A stretch of DNA of 64,000 nt, from contig NZ_CP107852.1 in the NCBI RefSeq assembly GCF_036346875.1, forward strand, positions 6,882,001-6,946,000. Reading direction: 5' to 3'. Position numbers and translations under genes: made by a program. This document shows, piece after piece, positions 18,146 to 26,556 of the stretch (position 1 is its first letter; each line of letters starts with the position of its first letter). The DNA comes from Nocardia sp. NBC_00508. Lineage in GTDB: Bacteria > Actinomycetota > Actinomycetes > Mycobacteriales > Mycobacteriaceae. A model generated the notes under the pieces. It made no database searches. It was not told where the DNA came from and saw only the letters and a program-made list of their open reading frames with translations.

Positions 18146-18912
18146 CCGCCACGGTCGCGGTTGTCACCGGTGCCGGGCGTGGCCTCGGCAGGGAGATCGC
18201 GCTCCGGCTCGCACGCTCGCACACCGTCGTACTCGCCGGGCGCGACCCGGATGCTCTGCACGAGTCACGTCGGCTCATCGAAAGGCACGGCGGCCGCGCG
18301 TTCGAAACGCGGGCCGATGTCCGGCTGACGAGTGACGTCGACGCCCTCCGGGACGAGGTCGAAGAACGAGTCGGACCGGCAACCGTCCTGGTCAACAACA
18401 GCGGTGTCGGAGGACCGGTAGGCGACCTATGGACCATCGCTCCCGAGGCGTGGGAGGAGACATTCGCGGTAAACGTGCTCGGCACATTCCTGTGCTGCCG
18501 AGCGTTCCTGCCGGGCATGATCGCGCAGCACCGCGGGTCGATCATCAACATCGGTTCCATCACCGGAAAGCATCCGCTGCTCGGCCGCACGGCCTATGCG
18601 GCGAGCAAGACAGCCCTGATCGGCCTCACCCGAACCTTGGCCGCGGAGACCGGTCCGCACGGCATCAGGGTGAATCTCGTATCGCCCGGCTACGTGGCCG
18701 GCGCGCGGCTCGACTGGGTTTTCGAAAACCGTTCGGCCGTCGAGATGCGGCCGGAACAGGAAGTACGTGACGAAGTGGTCGGCTCCATCCCGTTACGCAG
18801 GCTGGTGTCGGCGGCCGAGGTTGCCGCCGTGGTCTCGTTCCTGGCTTCGGCCGATTCGGCAGCAATCACCGGACAAGACATCAACGTCGCCGCCGGCTTT
18901 GTCATGCATTGA
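18142..18912 (+). CDS. SDR family oxidoreductase
   Basis: The 256-residue second short-chain dehydrogenase of the operon has TGAGRGLG (9-16), NNSG, Ser139, and Tyr152/Lys156 in AYAASK, ending AAITGQDINVAAGFVMH. AGRDP at the end of beta-2 (Arg after Gly) suggests possible NADP(H) preference, unlike the first SDR. Its ATG overlaps the transporter stop by 4 nt. The two SDRs are clearly different enzymes, so the pathway probably contains two alcohol/ketone steps or uses a different cofactor at each. Confidence 0.92.
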   Translation: MTATVAVVTGAGRGLGREIALRLARSHTVVLAGRDPDALHESRRLIERHGGRAFETRADVRLTSDVDALRDEVEERVGPATVLVNNSGVGGPVGDLWTIAPEAWEETFAVNVLGTFLCCRAFLPGMIAQHRGSIINIGSITGKHPLLGRTAYAASKTALIGLTRTLAAETGPHGIRVNLVSPGYVAGARLDWVFENRSAVEMRPEQEVRDEVVGSIPLRRLVSAAEVAAVVSFLASADSAAITGQDINVAAGFVMH

Positions 18913-18941
18913 GTGACATGCACGAACGAAAGGACATCACG

Positions 18942-19817
18942 ATGATGAACCCGAGACTGGACATCCTGCTGCCGGGCTTTCCGATCGGAACGGATCAAGG
19001 TCATCCCGCATTCTGCGGCGTCTTCCTCATCGAAGGGCAGGACACCGAAGGGGCGACCGAGCGAATCCTGGTCGATGCCGCGCACGTCGGCCGCAGGCCG
19101 ATCCTGAATAACGCCCTGGCCGAACGAGGCTTGACGCCCGGCGACATCGACAAGGTCGTGTTGACGCACTCCCACTGGGACCACGTCCAGAACATCGACA
19201 TGTTCCCTAACGCAACGGTGTTGATACATCGCGATGAGCGCAGATACGCCCACATGCCACATGCGAACGACTGGGCGACGCCGTCGTGGACGGGGCTCGT
19301 GCTCGAGCAGCTCCCGATCGAGGAAGTCGCCGACGGCTACGAGATCATTCCCGGTGTCCGGGTCGTCGAGATGTGCGGTCACTCGATCGGCAGCATCGGC
19401 GTGCTGATCGAGACCGAGCACGGTCGGGCCGCGATCACCGGCGACGCACTGCACTTCGCATATGTCGCACAGACCAAGCGCAACCCCCTGGTCTTCTGGG
19501 ACGAGGACAAGGCCAACCAGAGTATCGAGCGAATACTCGATCTCGCGGACGTCATCTACCCCGGCCACGATCGGCCGTTCCGACTCACCTCGGCGAACGA
19601 GATCGAATACACGCGAGAACACCGGCTCACCGTGACCGGAATGAACCCCGACATGTCGTCGCTCGCTTTCGACCGAGACCCGGAGTGGCCCGTCTGGGTG
19701 ATGCCGGGTGTCGACGTACAGCCCGAGAGATTCCAACGGGCCCAGGACCGGATCGATCAGCGAATCCAGAACGTCCGGCGGGTCGCCGTCGGTGTCTCCG
19801 AGATCGAATTCGACTGA
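18942..19817 (+). CDS. Metallo-beta-lactamase-fold hydrolase (lactonase-like)
   Basis: This 291-residue protein has the dinuclear metal motif HSHWDH (76-81), then MCGHSIGSIG (third-ligand His), ITGDALH (bridging Asp) and YPGHDRP (last His), so the active site is complete. The layout resembles N-acyl-homoserine-lactonase-type hydrolases. The ATG at 18942 is preceded by AAAGGA; an earlier frame start at 18909 overlaps the SDR stop and has no site. It is the last gene of the LacI operon. A lactone-opening or ester-cleaving step before CoA activation fits but is inferred. A 7-bp GC stem (19835-19852) just downstream could end transcription. Confidence 0.9.
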   Translation: MMNPRLDILLPGFPIGTDQGHPAFCGVFLIEGQDTEGATERILVDAAHVGRRPILNNALAERGLTPGDIDKVVLTHSHWDHVQNIDMFPNATVLIHRDERRYAHMPHANDWATPSWTGLVLEQLPIEEVADGYEIIPGVRVVEMCGHSIGSIGVLIETEHGRAAITGDALHFAYVAQTKRNPLVFWDEDKANQSIERILDLADVIYPGHDRPFRLTSANEIEYTREHRLTVTGMNPDMSSLAFDRDPEWPVWVMPGVDVQPERFQRAQDRIDQRIQNVRRVAVGVSEIEFD

Positions 19818-19826
19818 CGGCGTGGG

Positions 19827-19925
19827 TCACTCGGCGGCAGCGAGGGCTGCCGTCGTGGCGTTGGTGAGGCGCGCGACGTAGCCGTTATCGACCGATCCTC
19901 GGGTGATCAGGAGCCGGAGCAGATC
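19827..19925 (-). pseudogene. C-terminal scrap of an unidentified protein
   Basis: On the minus strand a frame reads DLLRLLITRGSVDNGYVARLTNATTAALAAAE and stops at 19829-19827. It begins abruptly near 19925, where it meets the truncated gene on the other strand. The helical, Ala-rich end resembles the tail of a small regulator, but the family cannot be named. Confidence 0.3.
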
Positions 19926-19926
19926 T

Positions 19927-20401
19927 CCGGGGACGGCACACCCTCACGCTCACCCCTGACCGCACCGGGATCGCACTGGACCCGCCGCGTCCGGTCGCGT
20001 CCCCGATGGAGAATCAACTGGCCTTCAACGATTTCGCCGACAATATGGCGAGGGGCCCCCTCATCGGCACGATCATCGGCACCGTACTCGGCGCGCTGGT
20101 CGGTGCCGCCATCGGCCTCGGCTCCTGCCTCGTCGTGGGGCCGGGCTGTCTCGCCACCACCCCCGCCGCCATCCTCGCGTTCGCCGGCGCCGGTGGCGTC
20201 GTCGGCACGCTCGTCCTCGGCGGAGCAGCCATGGCCGACGGTCTCTGGAAGTACGTCACCACCCTGCAGGCGCCGCCCGGCCAGAGCCCGTACGCACACC
20301 AAGACGGCATGCTCGATCCGAACGGCACCGGGGTTCCCGATGCCCGCCTGCGGCTACCGAGCGGATCAGCGGGCGGGCTCGAGAGCGGCTCATCGGGCTG
20401 A
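19927..20401 (+). CDS. Glycine-zipper membrane-associated hypothetical protein, 5'-truncated
   Basis: A frame reads GRHTLTLTPDRTGIALDPP, then PMENQLAFNDFADNMARG, and then a Gly-rich double hydrophobic stretch (IGTIIGTVLGALVGAAIGLG and AILAFAGAGGVVGTLVLGG). It ends with a polar tail, PSGSAGGLESGSSG. The first Met of the remaining frame is at 20006, but coding-like sequence clearly continues upstream to about 19927 and then breaks, so the N-terminal secretion signal and first domain are missing. Gly-zipper proteins of this kind are common in Nocardia-type genomes with unknown function. It is most likely not functional. Confidence 0.5.
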
Positions 20402-20429
20402 CCCAGGCACACGACTTCGGGTCGTCGTC

Positions 20430-20750
20430 ACCGTAGGTGCGGCGCATGTGGTTGCCGGGGGCGGTCCGCACCACTGTCATCGGGGCGACACCCGGTGTGC
20501 TGCGCGTATACGGAATCAGCTGGCCGCCGTAGAACTTCCGGTTGCAGAACTCGATGATGTCCGGATCGCACCGATAGTGTTCACGAAGCATCACCCGGGG
20601 CAACTGATCGCTGTAGCGTTCGATGACCGAGGACAGGATGCTGCGCCGGTACTCGAAGGCCGGATCGGGTGCCGGAGGAGGGGCGGTGCGGTCGTTCGTG
20701 ACCGGCGGCAGCTGTTCCAGGTCGCCGACCACGATGAGGTTCCGCGCACA
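20430..20750 (-). pseudogene. SF1 helicase (AAA_12 type) internal fragment
   Basis: The minus frame reads ARNLIVVGDLEQLPPV (Walker-B-proximal GD-x-x-QLPP motif of superfamily I helicases), then RSILSSVIERYSDQLPRV and REHYRCDPDIIEFCNRKFYG, typical of the Dna2/Upf1-like AAA_12 domain. Both ends are lost: there is no Walker A before it, and after RTAPGNHMRRTYG the homology stops. It is an internal piece of a once much larger gene. Confidence 0.65.
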
Positions 20751-21049
20751 TGCCAGGGCTGGATGGTGAAGAACTCCTGCCGGGATCGTCACTGGTAAAG
20801 GCCACATGGACAGCTTCCAGATCCGAACACGGTGCAGGAACCGATATACGTTCCAGGGGCGGGTCAGCTTTGCGTGTGGGCCAGGGGCTACCGATGCTGT
20901 TCGAGGTCGCCCACATCATCGAGGAATTCGCCTGTTGCCACCGGATGCGCAGCACTCTCCCGGACGGAACTCGCGACCCGGTACCTGCACCAGCTTCCGG
21001 AGGAACTCGGTCCCCGGGACCCGCGCTCCGAAACTCTACGCTCGCGCGC

Positions 21050-21685
21050 CCGAACCCGACCGCCTGCGCCGCCCACCGCAAATACCGACCCTGCCTGGGT
21101 CGACCCCTACCGTGACCATCTGCGCGCCCGCCGCGCCGCCGCCGACCCCGGGTCCCGGTCCTGCAACTGTTCGACGAGATCCAAGCCCTCGGCTACACCG
21201 GAGGACTCAACCTGCTCTACCGCTACATCAACCAGGGTCGCCTCAACAGCGACCGCATCACGCTCTCACCCAGACGTGTCGCCAGCTGGATTCTGACCCT
21301 GCCCGCCGATCTGCCCGACACTCGGCGCGCCCACCTCGAAGAGATCGCCACTGCTTGCCCGGAGATGACCGCGCCGGCCAGCCTGGTTCGCGAGTCCGCC
21401 CAGCTCATGACCGAACGTCACGGCGGCGACCTCGACAGCTGGATAAAGCAGGTCCGCGGAGCCGACCTGACTGAACTCCGTCCGTTCCTCACCGGCCTCG
21501 ACCAGAACCACGACGCCGCGGTCGCCGGGTTGACCCTGCCTTCAGCAACGGTCCCGTCGAAGGCGTCGACACCAAAGATGATCAAACGACAGATATACGG
21601 CCGCGCGGATTCGAGCTCCTCTGCCACCGAATCCTGCTGGCATACACCGGAATCCGGTTACCACCGAAAAGAGTGGGACAGAGCC
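21050..21685 (+). pseudogene. ISL3-family transposase, frameshifted C-terminal part
   Basis: Segments in different plus frames line up as one protein: YRDHLRARRAA, LFDEIQALGYTGGLNLLYRY, SPRRVASWILTLPADLP, SLVRESAQLMTERHGGDLDSW, LRPFLTGLDQNHDAAVAGLTLP, then FSNGPVEG and MIKRQIYGRAGFELL. S-N-G-x-V-E-G followed by K-R-Q-x-Y-G-R-A is the classic C-terminus of ISL3 transposases. Several indels break the frame and the N-terminal half is gone. The tail near 21655-21685 resembles an ISL3 terminal repeat. 20760-21050 holds nothing recognisable. Confidence 0.75.
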
Positions 21686-21729
21686 GGACGGTTCAGTACC
21701 GGGCCGGCGGTGGCCGGCCCGGTATCGAA

Positions 21730-23463
21730 TCAGGCGGACGCGGCGGTGGGGGGCTTGCGTAGGAGTCCGGCTCGGGCGCGTACTGCGGTCATGGCCTCGG
21801 GCTCGGTTCGATCGGTGATCGTGGTGTTGTCCTCGTAGGTGACGCCGGGGGGTGGGGCGTCCGCGCCGATCGGGTCGACGTCCCAGAAGTTGCCTCGGTA
21901 GACGACATTGTCCAGCGGCGGCGAGACATGCAGGATGGCGGTGCTGTCGGCGCGGACGACGACGTTCTCTTCGACCGTCACCCAGGTCGCGCCGTAGTCG
22001 ATGTAGAGGCCGAAGTTGTAGGGCGTGCGCGTGTCCTCGATCACGTTGCCCTGGATGTTTGCGCCCGATCCGTGGGAGTCGCCTTGTTCGCCGGCCAGGT
22101 AGATGCCTCCGCCGTCCGCCAGCACCTGCATGGTGCCCGTGGTGAGGTTGCGCAGGATGGCGGTTTTCCGGCCGGGGCCGGCGACGATGCCGCAGTGGGG
22201 CACGTCGGCGATATGGTTGTGTGCGACCGTGCACCCGATTGTCCCGGTCAGTGCGATGCCCGGCGATCCGGAGAACTCCAGGCCGACGCGGTGGACCCGG
22301 TTGTTCTCCACGAGGGTGGATTTGCTGCCGTCGACCACCAGGGCCCCGGCCGAAAGCGTGTCGAAGTCACATGCGCGCACCGTGACGTCCGCACCGCCGG
22401 AAATCCCCAGCCCGGTGGCGCCCAACCGAGTGAAATTGCAGTCCTCGATCCGTACGCCGAATACCTCCTCCAGCACGAGGCAGGCGGGGATCGTCGCGGA
22501 CTCAGCGGGCACCGTGACCGAGCCGATGCCCTCCCCCAGCGAAACGGAGTGTACCGGGCCGCCGGCATAGAAGCCGCTTCCGTGGTAATGCAGGAAGCCC
22601 TCGGGGCCGCTCGGTCGGAGCCAGGTGGCGTCGGCGAACGTCAACCCCCGGAATGTGACACCACTTACACCGCTGACGCGTAGCAACGTCTCGAGGGCCG
22701 GCGCGACCACCGGGGTGCGGTCCGGATGTTCGCCCGGCCGGGGCAGGTATCGCACGATATGACGGCCTGGATGTGAACGGTCCAGGACGAACGTGCCGGG
22801 CTCGGCGAGGAAGGCGGAGTCGTTTTCGACGTGGGTCGGCAGGCCGGGGCCCCGGGAGGTTTGACCTTCCCAGGTGGAGTTGTACAGGGCCAGTGCGCGT
22901 CCGAACGCGGGTTGGGCCATGGTAATCACAGTGCCGCCGTTGCTGGCCGAGACCGAGGCGACGCCGCAGCGCGCCTCCGTCCACGGGTAGACGCCCCGGT
23001 GCACGAACTCCACATCGCCCGGGCTGTGCCACGACAGTGGCTCGGCGCTGTCTGTGACATAGCCGGTTTCGGTCATGGTGACCCGGCCGGGCAGGCCGTC
23101 GACCCCCGCCCGTTCGGCTCGGCGGCCGTTCACGTACAGCTGCCGGGTGTTCAGATGACCCACCTCGGCCAGCCAGACGCCGTTGTCCACCCGCCATCCG
23201 GTGAGGAGGCGGCCACCGCTGACGACAGCCTTCTCCTGCGCGGCGGTGCCATACCCGTAGGGCTGGTAGACGACCTTTCCCGAGTCGGCCGCGGTGAGTT
23301 CCCAAGGTTCGTTCAGCACGTGCGTACCGTCTCTGAGCTGGACGATGACCTCGGCGGCAAGGGTGCGGGCCGCGACCTGCGCACGGCCGAGGGTCGCGAA
23401 GGGACGGTCACGCGTACCCGGCGCGGAGTCGTCTCCGAGGGGGTCTACGAACAGTTCAGGCAT
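21730..23463 (-). CDS. Right-handed parallel beta-helix protein (GH141-like)
   Basis: The 577-residue protein starts MPELFVDPLGDDSAPGTRDRP, followed by FATLGRAQVAAR and VIVQLRDGTHVLNEPWELTA, then AVVSGGRLLTGW. These are the N-terminal motifs of the large beta-helix family that includes GH141 glycosidases. The second half has repeated short strands typical of parallel beta-helix coils (for example ADVTVRACDFDTL, KSTLVENNRVHRVG, CTVAHNHIADVPHCG, VTVEENVVVRADS). AGAGG lies 8 nt before the ATG at 23463; the longer frame crosses the divergent regulator. No signal peptide is visible, which is odd for a polysaccharide enzyme. It is divergent from a TetR-type gene with overlapping palindromes between them. 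Confidence 0.85.
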   Translation of the reverse strand: MPELFVDPLGDDSAPGTRDRPFATLGRAQVAARTLAAEVIVQLRDGTHVLNEPWELTAADSGKVVYQPYGYGTAAQEKAVVSGGRLLTGWRVDNGVWLAEVGHLNTRQLYVNGRRAERAGVDGLPGRVTMTETGYVTDSAEPLSWHSPGDVEFVHRGVYPWTEARCGVASVSASNGGTVITMAQPAFGRALALYNSTWEGQTSRGPGLPTHVENDSAFLAEPGTFVLDRSHPGRHIVRYLPRPGEHPDRTPVVAPALETLLRVSGVSGVTFRGLTFADATWLRPSGPEGFLHYHGSGFYAGGPVHSVSLGEGIGSVTVPAESATIPACLVLEEVFGVRIEDCNFTRLGATGLGISGGADVTVRACDFDTLSAGALVVDGSKSTLVENNRVHRVGLEFSGSPGIALTGTIGCTVAHNHIADVPHCGIVAGPGRKTAILRNLTTGTMQVLADGGGIYLAGEQGDSHGSGANIQGNVIEDTRTPYNFGLYIDYGATWVTVEENVVVRADSTAILHVSPPLDNVVYRGNFWDVDPIGADAPPPGVTYEDNTTITDRTEPEAMTAVRARAGLLRKPPTAASA

Positions 23464-23490
23464 GGGTTTCACCTCTTGATGTTTATGGCG

Positions 23491-23513
23491 TACACAAGGT
23501 GTATACCCTATAC
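23491..23513. promoter_or_regulatory. Overlapping palindromic operators for the TetR regulator
   Basis: Between the divergent genes two palindromes overlap: TACAC-AAG-GTGTA (23491-23503) and GTATA-CCC-TATAC (23501-23513). They lie 14-36 nt from the TetR start and 28-50 nt from the beta-helix start, covering the likely promoters of both. TACAC/GTGTA half-sites of this kind are commonly bound by TetR-type repressors. Confidence 0.6.
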
Positions 23514-23526
23514 GGAGGAGGGTGTT

Positions 23527-24399
23527 ATGACGCAAGGCGAAACCGAAGATCCCGACCATGTGGTGGAAATGCTGTGGCGCGCACGGGGCACGCGACCGAA
23601 ACCGGAATCGAGGCCGGGGCTGAGCCTCGATCGGATCGTGCATGCGGGCATCGAGCTGGCCGATGTCGAGGGGCTGACCGGATTGTCGATGCGGAAGGTG
23701 GCCGAACGACTGGGCTTCACCACCATGTCGCTCTACAGGCACGTGCCCGGACGCGCACAGCTCGTCGACCTGATGTGCGATGCGGTGGCGGGCGAGACGG
23801 AGACCGATCAAGCCCCGCCCGAAGGGAATCACTGGCGGATACGACTGGAGGCGTGCGCGAGAAATGCCTGGGAGCTGCGTCGGCGCCATCCCTGGCTCGC
23901 GCAGGTGCGCGGCCGCCGCGTGCCCGGACCGCACACGGTCGCGCGTTATGAGCAGATGCTGGACGCGGTCGCCGATACCGGGCTGCTTCCTACCGAGGTG
24001 ATCGCCGTGGTCGGCCTCGTCGGCCGGTTCGTCGACTCCGAAGCACTGCTACTCCAAGAGTCGGCCGAGGCCGAACGACACAGCGGAATCAGCGACGAGG
24101 ACTGGTGGGCCAGCCGTGACACCCTGTTCGAGCAACTGGACGATTACCCCACGCTCACTCGTCTGTGGGAAGAGGGCGGTTTCGGCTTGCCGGAGAACCC
24201 TTTCGAGTTCGGCCTCGCACGGCTACTGGACGGCATCGAACTACTGATCCATCAGCGTTACGAAACTAGTGACAATAATGAGGCTTGCGTCGTGTGCGGC
24301 ACACCGGTGGACCGCTCCGCCTCCGGACGACCACGGATGTACTGTTCAGCGTCTTGCCGCCAGCAGGCATATCGGAAACGCAAAGCCCGCCAAGGCTGA
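23527..24399 (+). CDS. TetR-type regulator with C-terminal zinc-ribbon tail
   Basis: The 290-residue protein begins at an ATG preceded by GGAGGAGG. Its TetR DNA-binding domain is SLDRIVHAGIELADVEGLTGLSMRKVAERLGFTTMSLYRHV. The middle is a helical ligand domain of the TetR_C type. The last 40 residues form a separate module, CVVCGTPVDRSASGRPRMYC followed by SASCRQQAYRKRKARQG, with C-x2-C and C-x3-C pairs: a small zinc ribbon with a basic tail. It is known in some actinobacterial TetR proteins but unusual for the family. It probably represses the divergent beta-helix gene and itself. Confidence 0.9.
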   Translation: MTQGETEDPDHVVEMLWRARGTRPKPESRPGLSLDRIVHAGIELADVEGLTGLSMRKVAERLGFTTMSLYRHVPGRAQLVDLMCDAVAGETETDQAPPEGNHWRIRLEACARNAWELRRRHPWLAQVRGRRVPGPHTVARYEQMLDAVADTGLLPTEVIAVVGLVGRFVDSEALLLQESAEAERHSGISDEDWWASRDTLFEQLDDYPTLTRLWEEGGFGLPENPFEFGLARLLDGIELLIHQRYETSDNNEACVVCGTPVDRSASGRPRMYCSASCRQQAYRKRKARQG

Positions 24400-24508
24400 G
24401 CTCGAACATCGACCACCACGTGGCGCCTACGAGCCCCGGATCCGCCGCGGTGTCGGTCCGATTTGCCGCGCCCACGCCAGCAGCCCCCAGTGATTCTGCA
24501 ACAGCCTG

Positions 24509-24696
24509 TACGACGTCGAGATCCGGCGAGTGATCTGCTCCACGGATGAAATCGAGTCGCTCAATGCCCGCTACCGGCGCGCGATCCGCGCCCGCGCCAC
24601 TTCCCCAGCGAACAAGCGGCCCTGAAATGCTTGTATCTGGTGACCCGATCCCTCGATCCCACCGGGCGCGGCAAGGCACGATGGGCGATGAGGTGG
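24509..24696 (+). pseudogene. IS256-family transposase, C-terminal fragment
   Basis: A plus frame reads YDVEIRRVICSTDEIESLNARYRRAIRARA. After a 1-nt frameshift near 24598 it continues HFPSEQAALKCLYLVTRSLD and GRGKARWAMRW. This is the conserved C-terminus of IS256-type transposases. Homology stops at 24696, exactly where the group II intron fragment on the other strand begins. It is a dead remnant, and complementary in extent to the N-terminal fragment near 5.3 kb. Confidence 0.8.
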
Positions 24697-25287
24697 TTGA
24701 GTCGGCCCGGGGCGCGGTGTCGGTATTGCTGCCGCTCCGGTTCCCCGAGCCGCTCGCCGAACCCGGCGTGCGCCTCTCGACGCACCGGGCTCTCCACGAT
24801 CGGGTGCCGTCCGGCTGTTTTCAGCCGCAGGAACGGGTTGGGGATTCGGTTTCCGCGGTATCGGTAGCGGCGGACCGTCACCGATGCCGGATTGAACAAT
24901 TCGATCCCGTCTGCTGCGATCGGAAGCCACAGCCCGGTCGGGGTGGTGAACTTGCGGCGGAACGTTCGCCATCTCCAGCGGTGCCGTTTCCGTAACCAGG
25001 GGATGAGCCGCCAGTTCACGAAGTAGCGCAGCCGGTCGAGCGTGTGACTGCATACGGCGTGCCGGAAATAGGTCGTCCAGCCACGCCGGATCTGGTTGAT
25101 CCTGCCGACCACCGCGCCCATGTCTGCTTGGCTGACTCGATGTGTCAGGGCACGGCTCTTCGCCTTCACCGCCCGGAACGGGCGATCAGCGATGAACGTG
25201 TAGACGAACCACGTCCGTGTTCCCCGTTTGCGTTTCCACTGGATGCGGAAACCGAGGAAGTCGAACCCGTCGCGTTCTCTGAACTAA
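24697..25287 (-). pseudogene. Group II intron-encoded reverse transcriptase/maturase, C-terminal fragment
   Basis: The minus frame reads FRERDGFDFLGFRIQWKRKR, then RTWFVYTFIADRPFRAVKAK, then the maturase domain GRINQIRRGWTTYFRHAVCS and LDRLRYFVNWRLIPWLRKRH, then a tail with ESPVRREAHAGFGERLGE. This is the GIIM maturase domain and C-terminus of a bacterial group II intron protein. The reverse transcriptase domain is missing (the frame starts at 25287 with no start codon), so the intron is dead. The remnant abuts an IS256 remnant, consistent with intron insertion in or next to mobile DNA. Confidence 0.8.
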
Positions 25288-25378
25288 AACTGCTGCTGGG
25301 TTGTCGTGGGGCTGGCCGATGTGTAGATCGGTACTGGTCGTGGCTGACGAACGCGGGCTGTGCGGCACGCAGGATGGA

Positions 25379-25876
25379 TCAGTTCCGCGTGTAGTGCAGG
25401 GTGCGGGGGCCGGGCTGGTAGCCGATGGACTGATATAGGTGCGCTGGCGCGGGATATGCCTGGTCGCCGCGGGGCAGGATCGCCGACTGGGTCGCCCCGA
25501 GGGATCGGAATGTGTGTAGGAGGGCGATGTTGACTGCTTTGGCCAGACCGCAGCCTCTGAACGCTGGAGCGCAGGAAACCGGCTCGACGAGACCGACCTT
25601 GTTGACATCGTCGTACCAGCCCAGTGCCGAGGCCACCCACTCGCCGTCGGGTGCGAGGACAACGAGGTCGGTCTGCTCCCGGTAGGGGTAGGCGGCCATG
25701 ACGTTGCGGTAGCTCTCTGTGGTGAGGCGGGAGCCGAAGTCGGACCAGCCAGCGCGGTGCACGGCCGCCCGCCGCTCGGCGTCGCCGCCGACGACGTGAT
25801 GATCTTCGAGGTTGTCGTGGATCTCTTCGAGTCGCGCCCGCTGGGCGGGGTCCGGTCGAAGGAGCGAGCACCTCAC
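25379..25876 (-). CDS. GNAT-family N-acetyltransferase, probably 5'-truncated
   Basis: The 165-residue frame contains AAVHRAGWSDFGSRLTTESYRN, DGEWVASALGWYDDVNKVGLVEPVSC and APAFRGCGLAKAVNIALLHT. The last is the acetyl-CoA-binding R/Q-x-x-G-x-G/A loop of GNAT enzymes, here R-G-C-G-L-A. It ends with HLYQSIGYQPGPRTLHYTRN. In related two-domain actinobacterial acetyltransferases this is the C-terminal half of a protein about 300 residues long, so the first domain appears lost. The only available start is a GTG at 25876 with no clear ribosome site. It may be a pseudogene. The first 35 residues do not resemble the family. Confidence 0.6.
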   Translation of the reverse strand: MRCSLLRPDPAQRARLEEIHDNLEDHHVVGGDAERRAAVHRAGWSDFGSRLTTESYRNVMAAYPYREQTDLVVLAPDGEWVASALGWYDDVNKVGLVEPVSCAPAFRGCGLAKAVNIALLHTFRSLGATQSAILPRGDQAYPAPAHLYQSIGYQPGPRTLHYTRN

Positions 25877-26023
25877 GCAAGCGTGCTCGTGAACTTCCCC
25901 GGACTTTCGCGGTGTTGCCGGTAGTGGTGTTGTGCGGGTGGTGAAGTCGTGGCGGCCGAGATGTCGTTTGGGAGGACCCGGATGATCAGTCGGCTGGGTG
26001 GTGCCGGTGGGTATCGATGACTG

Positions 26024-26404
26024 TCAGGTGTGTGGTTCGCGACCGGCTGGTGGCGCGCCGTAGGTTGTCGTTTCGATGGTGAGAGCGTTCAGGGCGCGGG
26101 CGAAGACCTCGTTGGCGGTGCGGTAGTTGTCGCGCTCTTCCCGGAGTTCGTCGATGCGCACTTTGAGTCGCGCGATTTCGTTGTGCAGCTTGGCTTCCCG
26201 GTCGGTTGTTCCTTCACGTGCTCGACGTTCGGCGTAGAAACGGTCTTTGAGGTCGGTGTGCTTGTGGGTCAGCTTGTTTCGCTTCAGCCCTGATTCCTCG
26301 GCCAGGCTGATGATGTCGAGGTTGCCGGAGGACCGCAGTGGCGTTCCGGCGAAGAGCCGTTCCATGGCGGCGATGATCGCGTCACGTTCGTCCTGGTCGG
26401 TCAC
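26024..26404 (-). CDS. DUF6262-like integrase-associated protein (TnpC-like)
   Basis: The 126-residue protein (MTDQDERDAIIAAMERLFAG, GLKRNKLTHKHTDLKDRFYA, then the coiled-coil HNEIARLKVRIDELREERDNY and RTANEVFARALNALT) resembles the small third protein found with paired tyrosine recombinases in Tn554-like integrative elements. The GTG at 26404 follows AAGGAG and overlaps the stop of an upstream minus frame ending RIADRHERTKTTGKEPRQS. That frame is the probable tail of a lost integrase, cut near 26470. So this is the surviving end of an integrase operon. Its role in the family is accessory DNA binding. Confidence 0.6.
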   Translation of the reverse strand: MTDQDERDAIIAAMERLFAGTPLRSSGNLDIISLAEESGLKRNKLTHKHTDLKDRFYAERRAREGTTDREAKLHNEIARLKVRIDELREERDNYRTANEVFARALNALTIETTTYGAPPAGREPHT

Positions 26405-26520
26405 GACTGTCGCGGCTCCTTGCCGGTGGTCTTGGTGCGTTCGTGCCGGTCGGCGATGCGCATGCGAGGCGCCACACGTCAGGCTGCTGCGACGACGGGG
26501 CCACATTAGCGGACGTGTGG

Positions 26521-26548
26521 TTGACAAAATTGAGTGAGCGCTTATTAA
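26521..26548 (+). promoter_or_regulatory. Consensus promoter placing transcription start at the TetR start codon
   Basis: A perfect -35 box TTGACA (26521-26526) is followed after 16 nt by TATTAA (26543-26548). A start 5-9 nt downstream falls at 26553-26557, on the GTG codons of the TetR gene, and no ribosome site is present. The spacer holds TGAGCGCTTA, a near-palindrome around AGCGCT that could be an autoregulatory operator. Confidence 0.65.
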
Positions 26549-26556
26549 ATAATGTG

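Noticed and set aside
19835..19852. 7-bp GC hairpin after the LacI operon as a definite terminator
   Set aside because: Short stem, no U-tract, and it overlaps a coding-like scrap on the other strand; mentioned only as a possibility.
22831..23526. N-terminal extension of the TetR-zinc-ribbon frame
   Set aside because: It lies antisense to the beta-helix gene and across the operator; the ATG at 23527 has a strong GGAGGAGG site.
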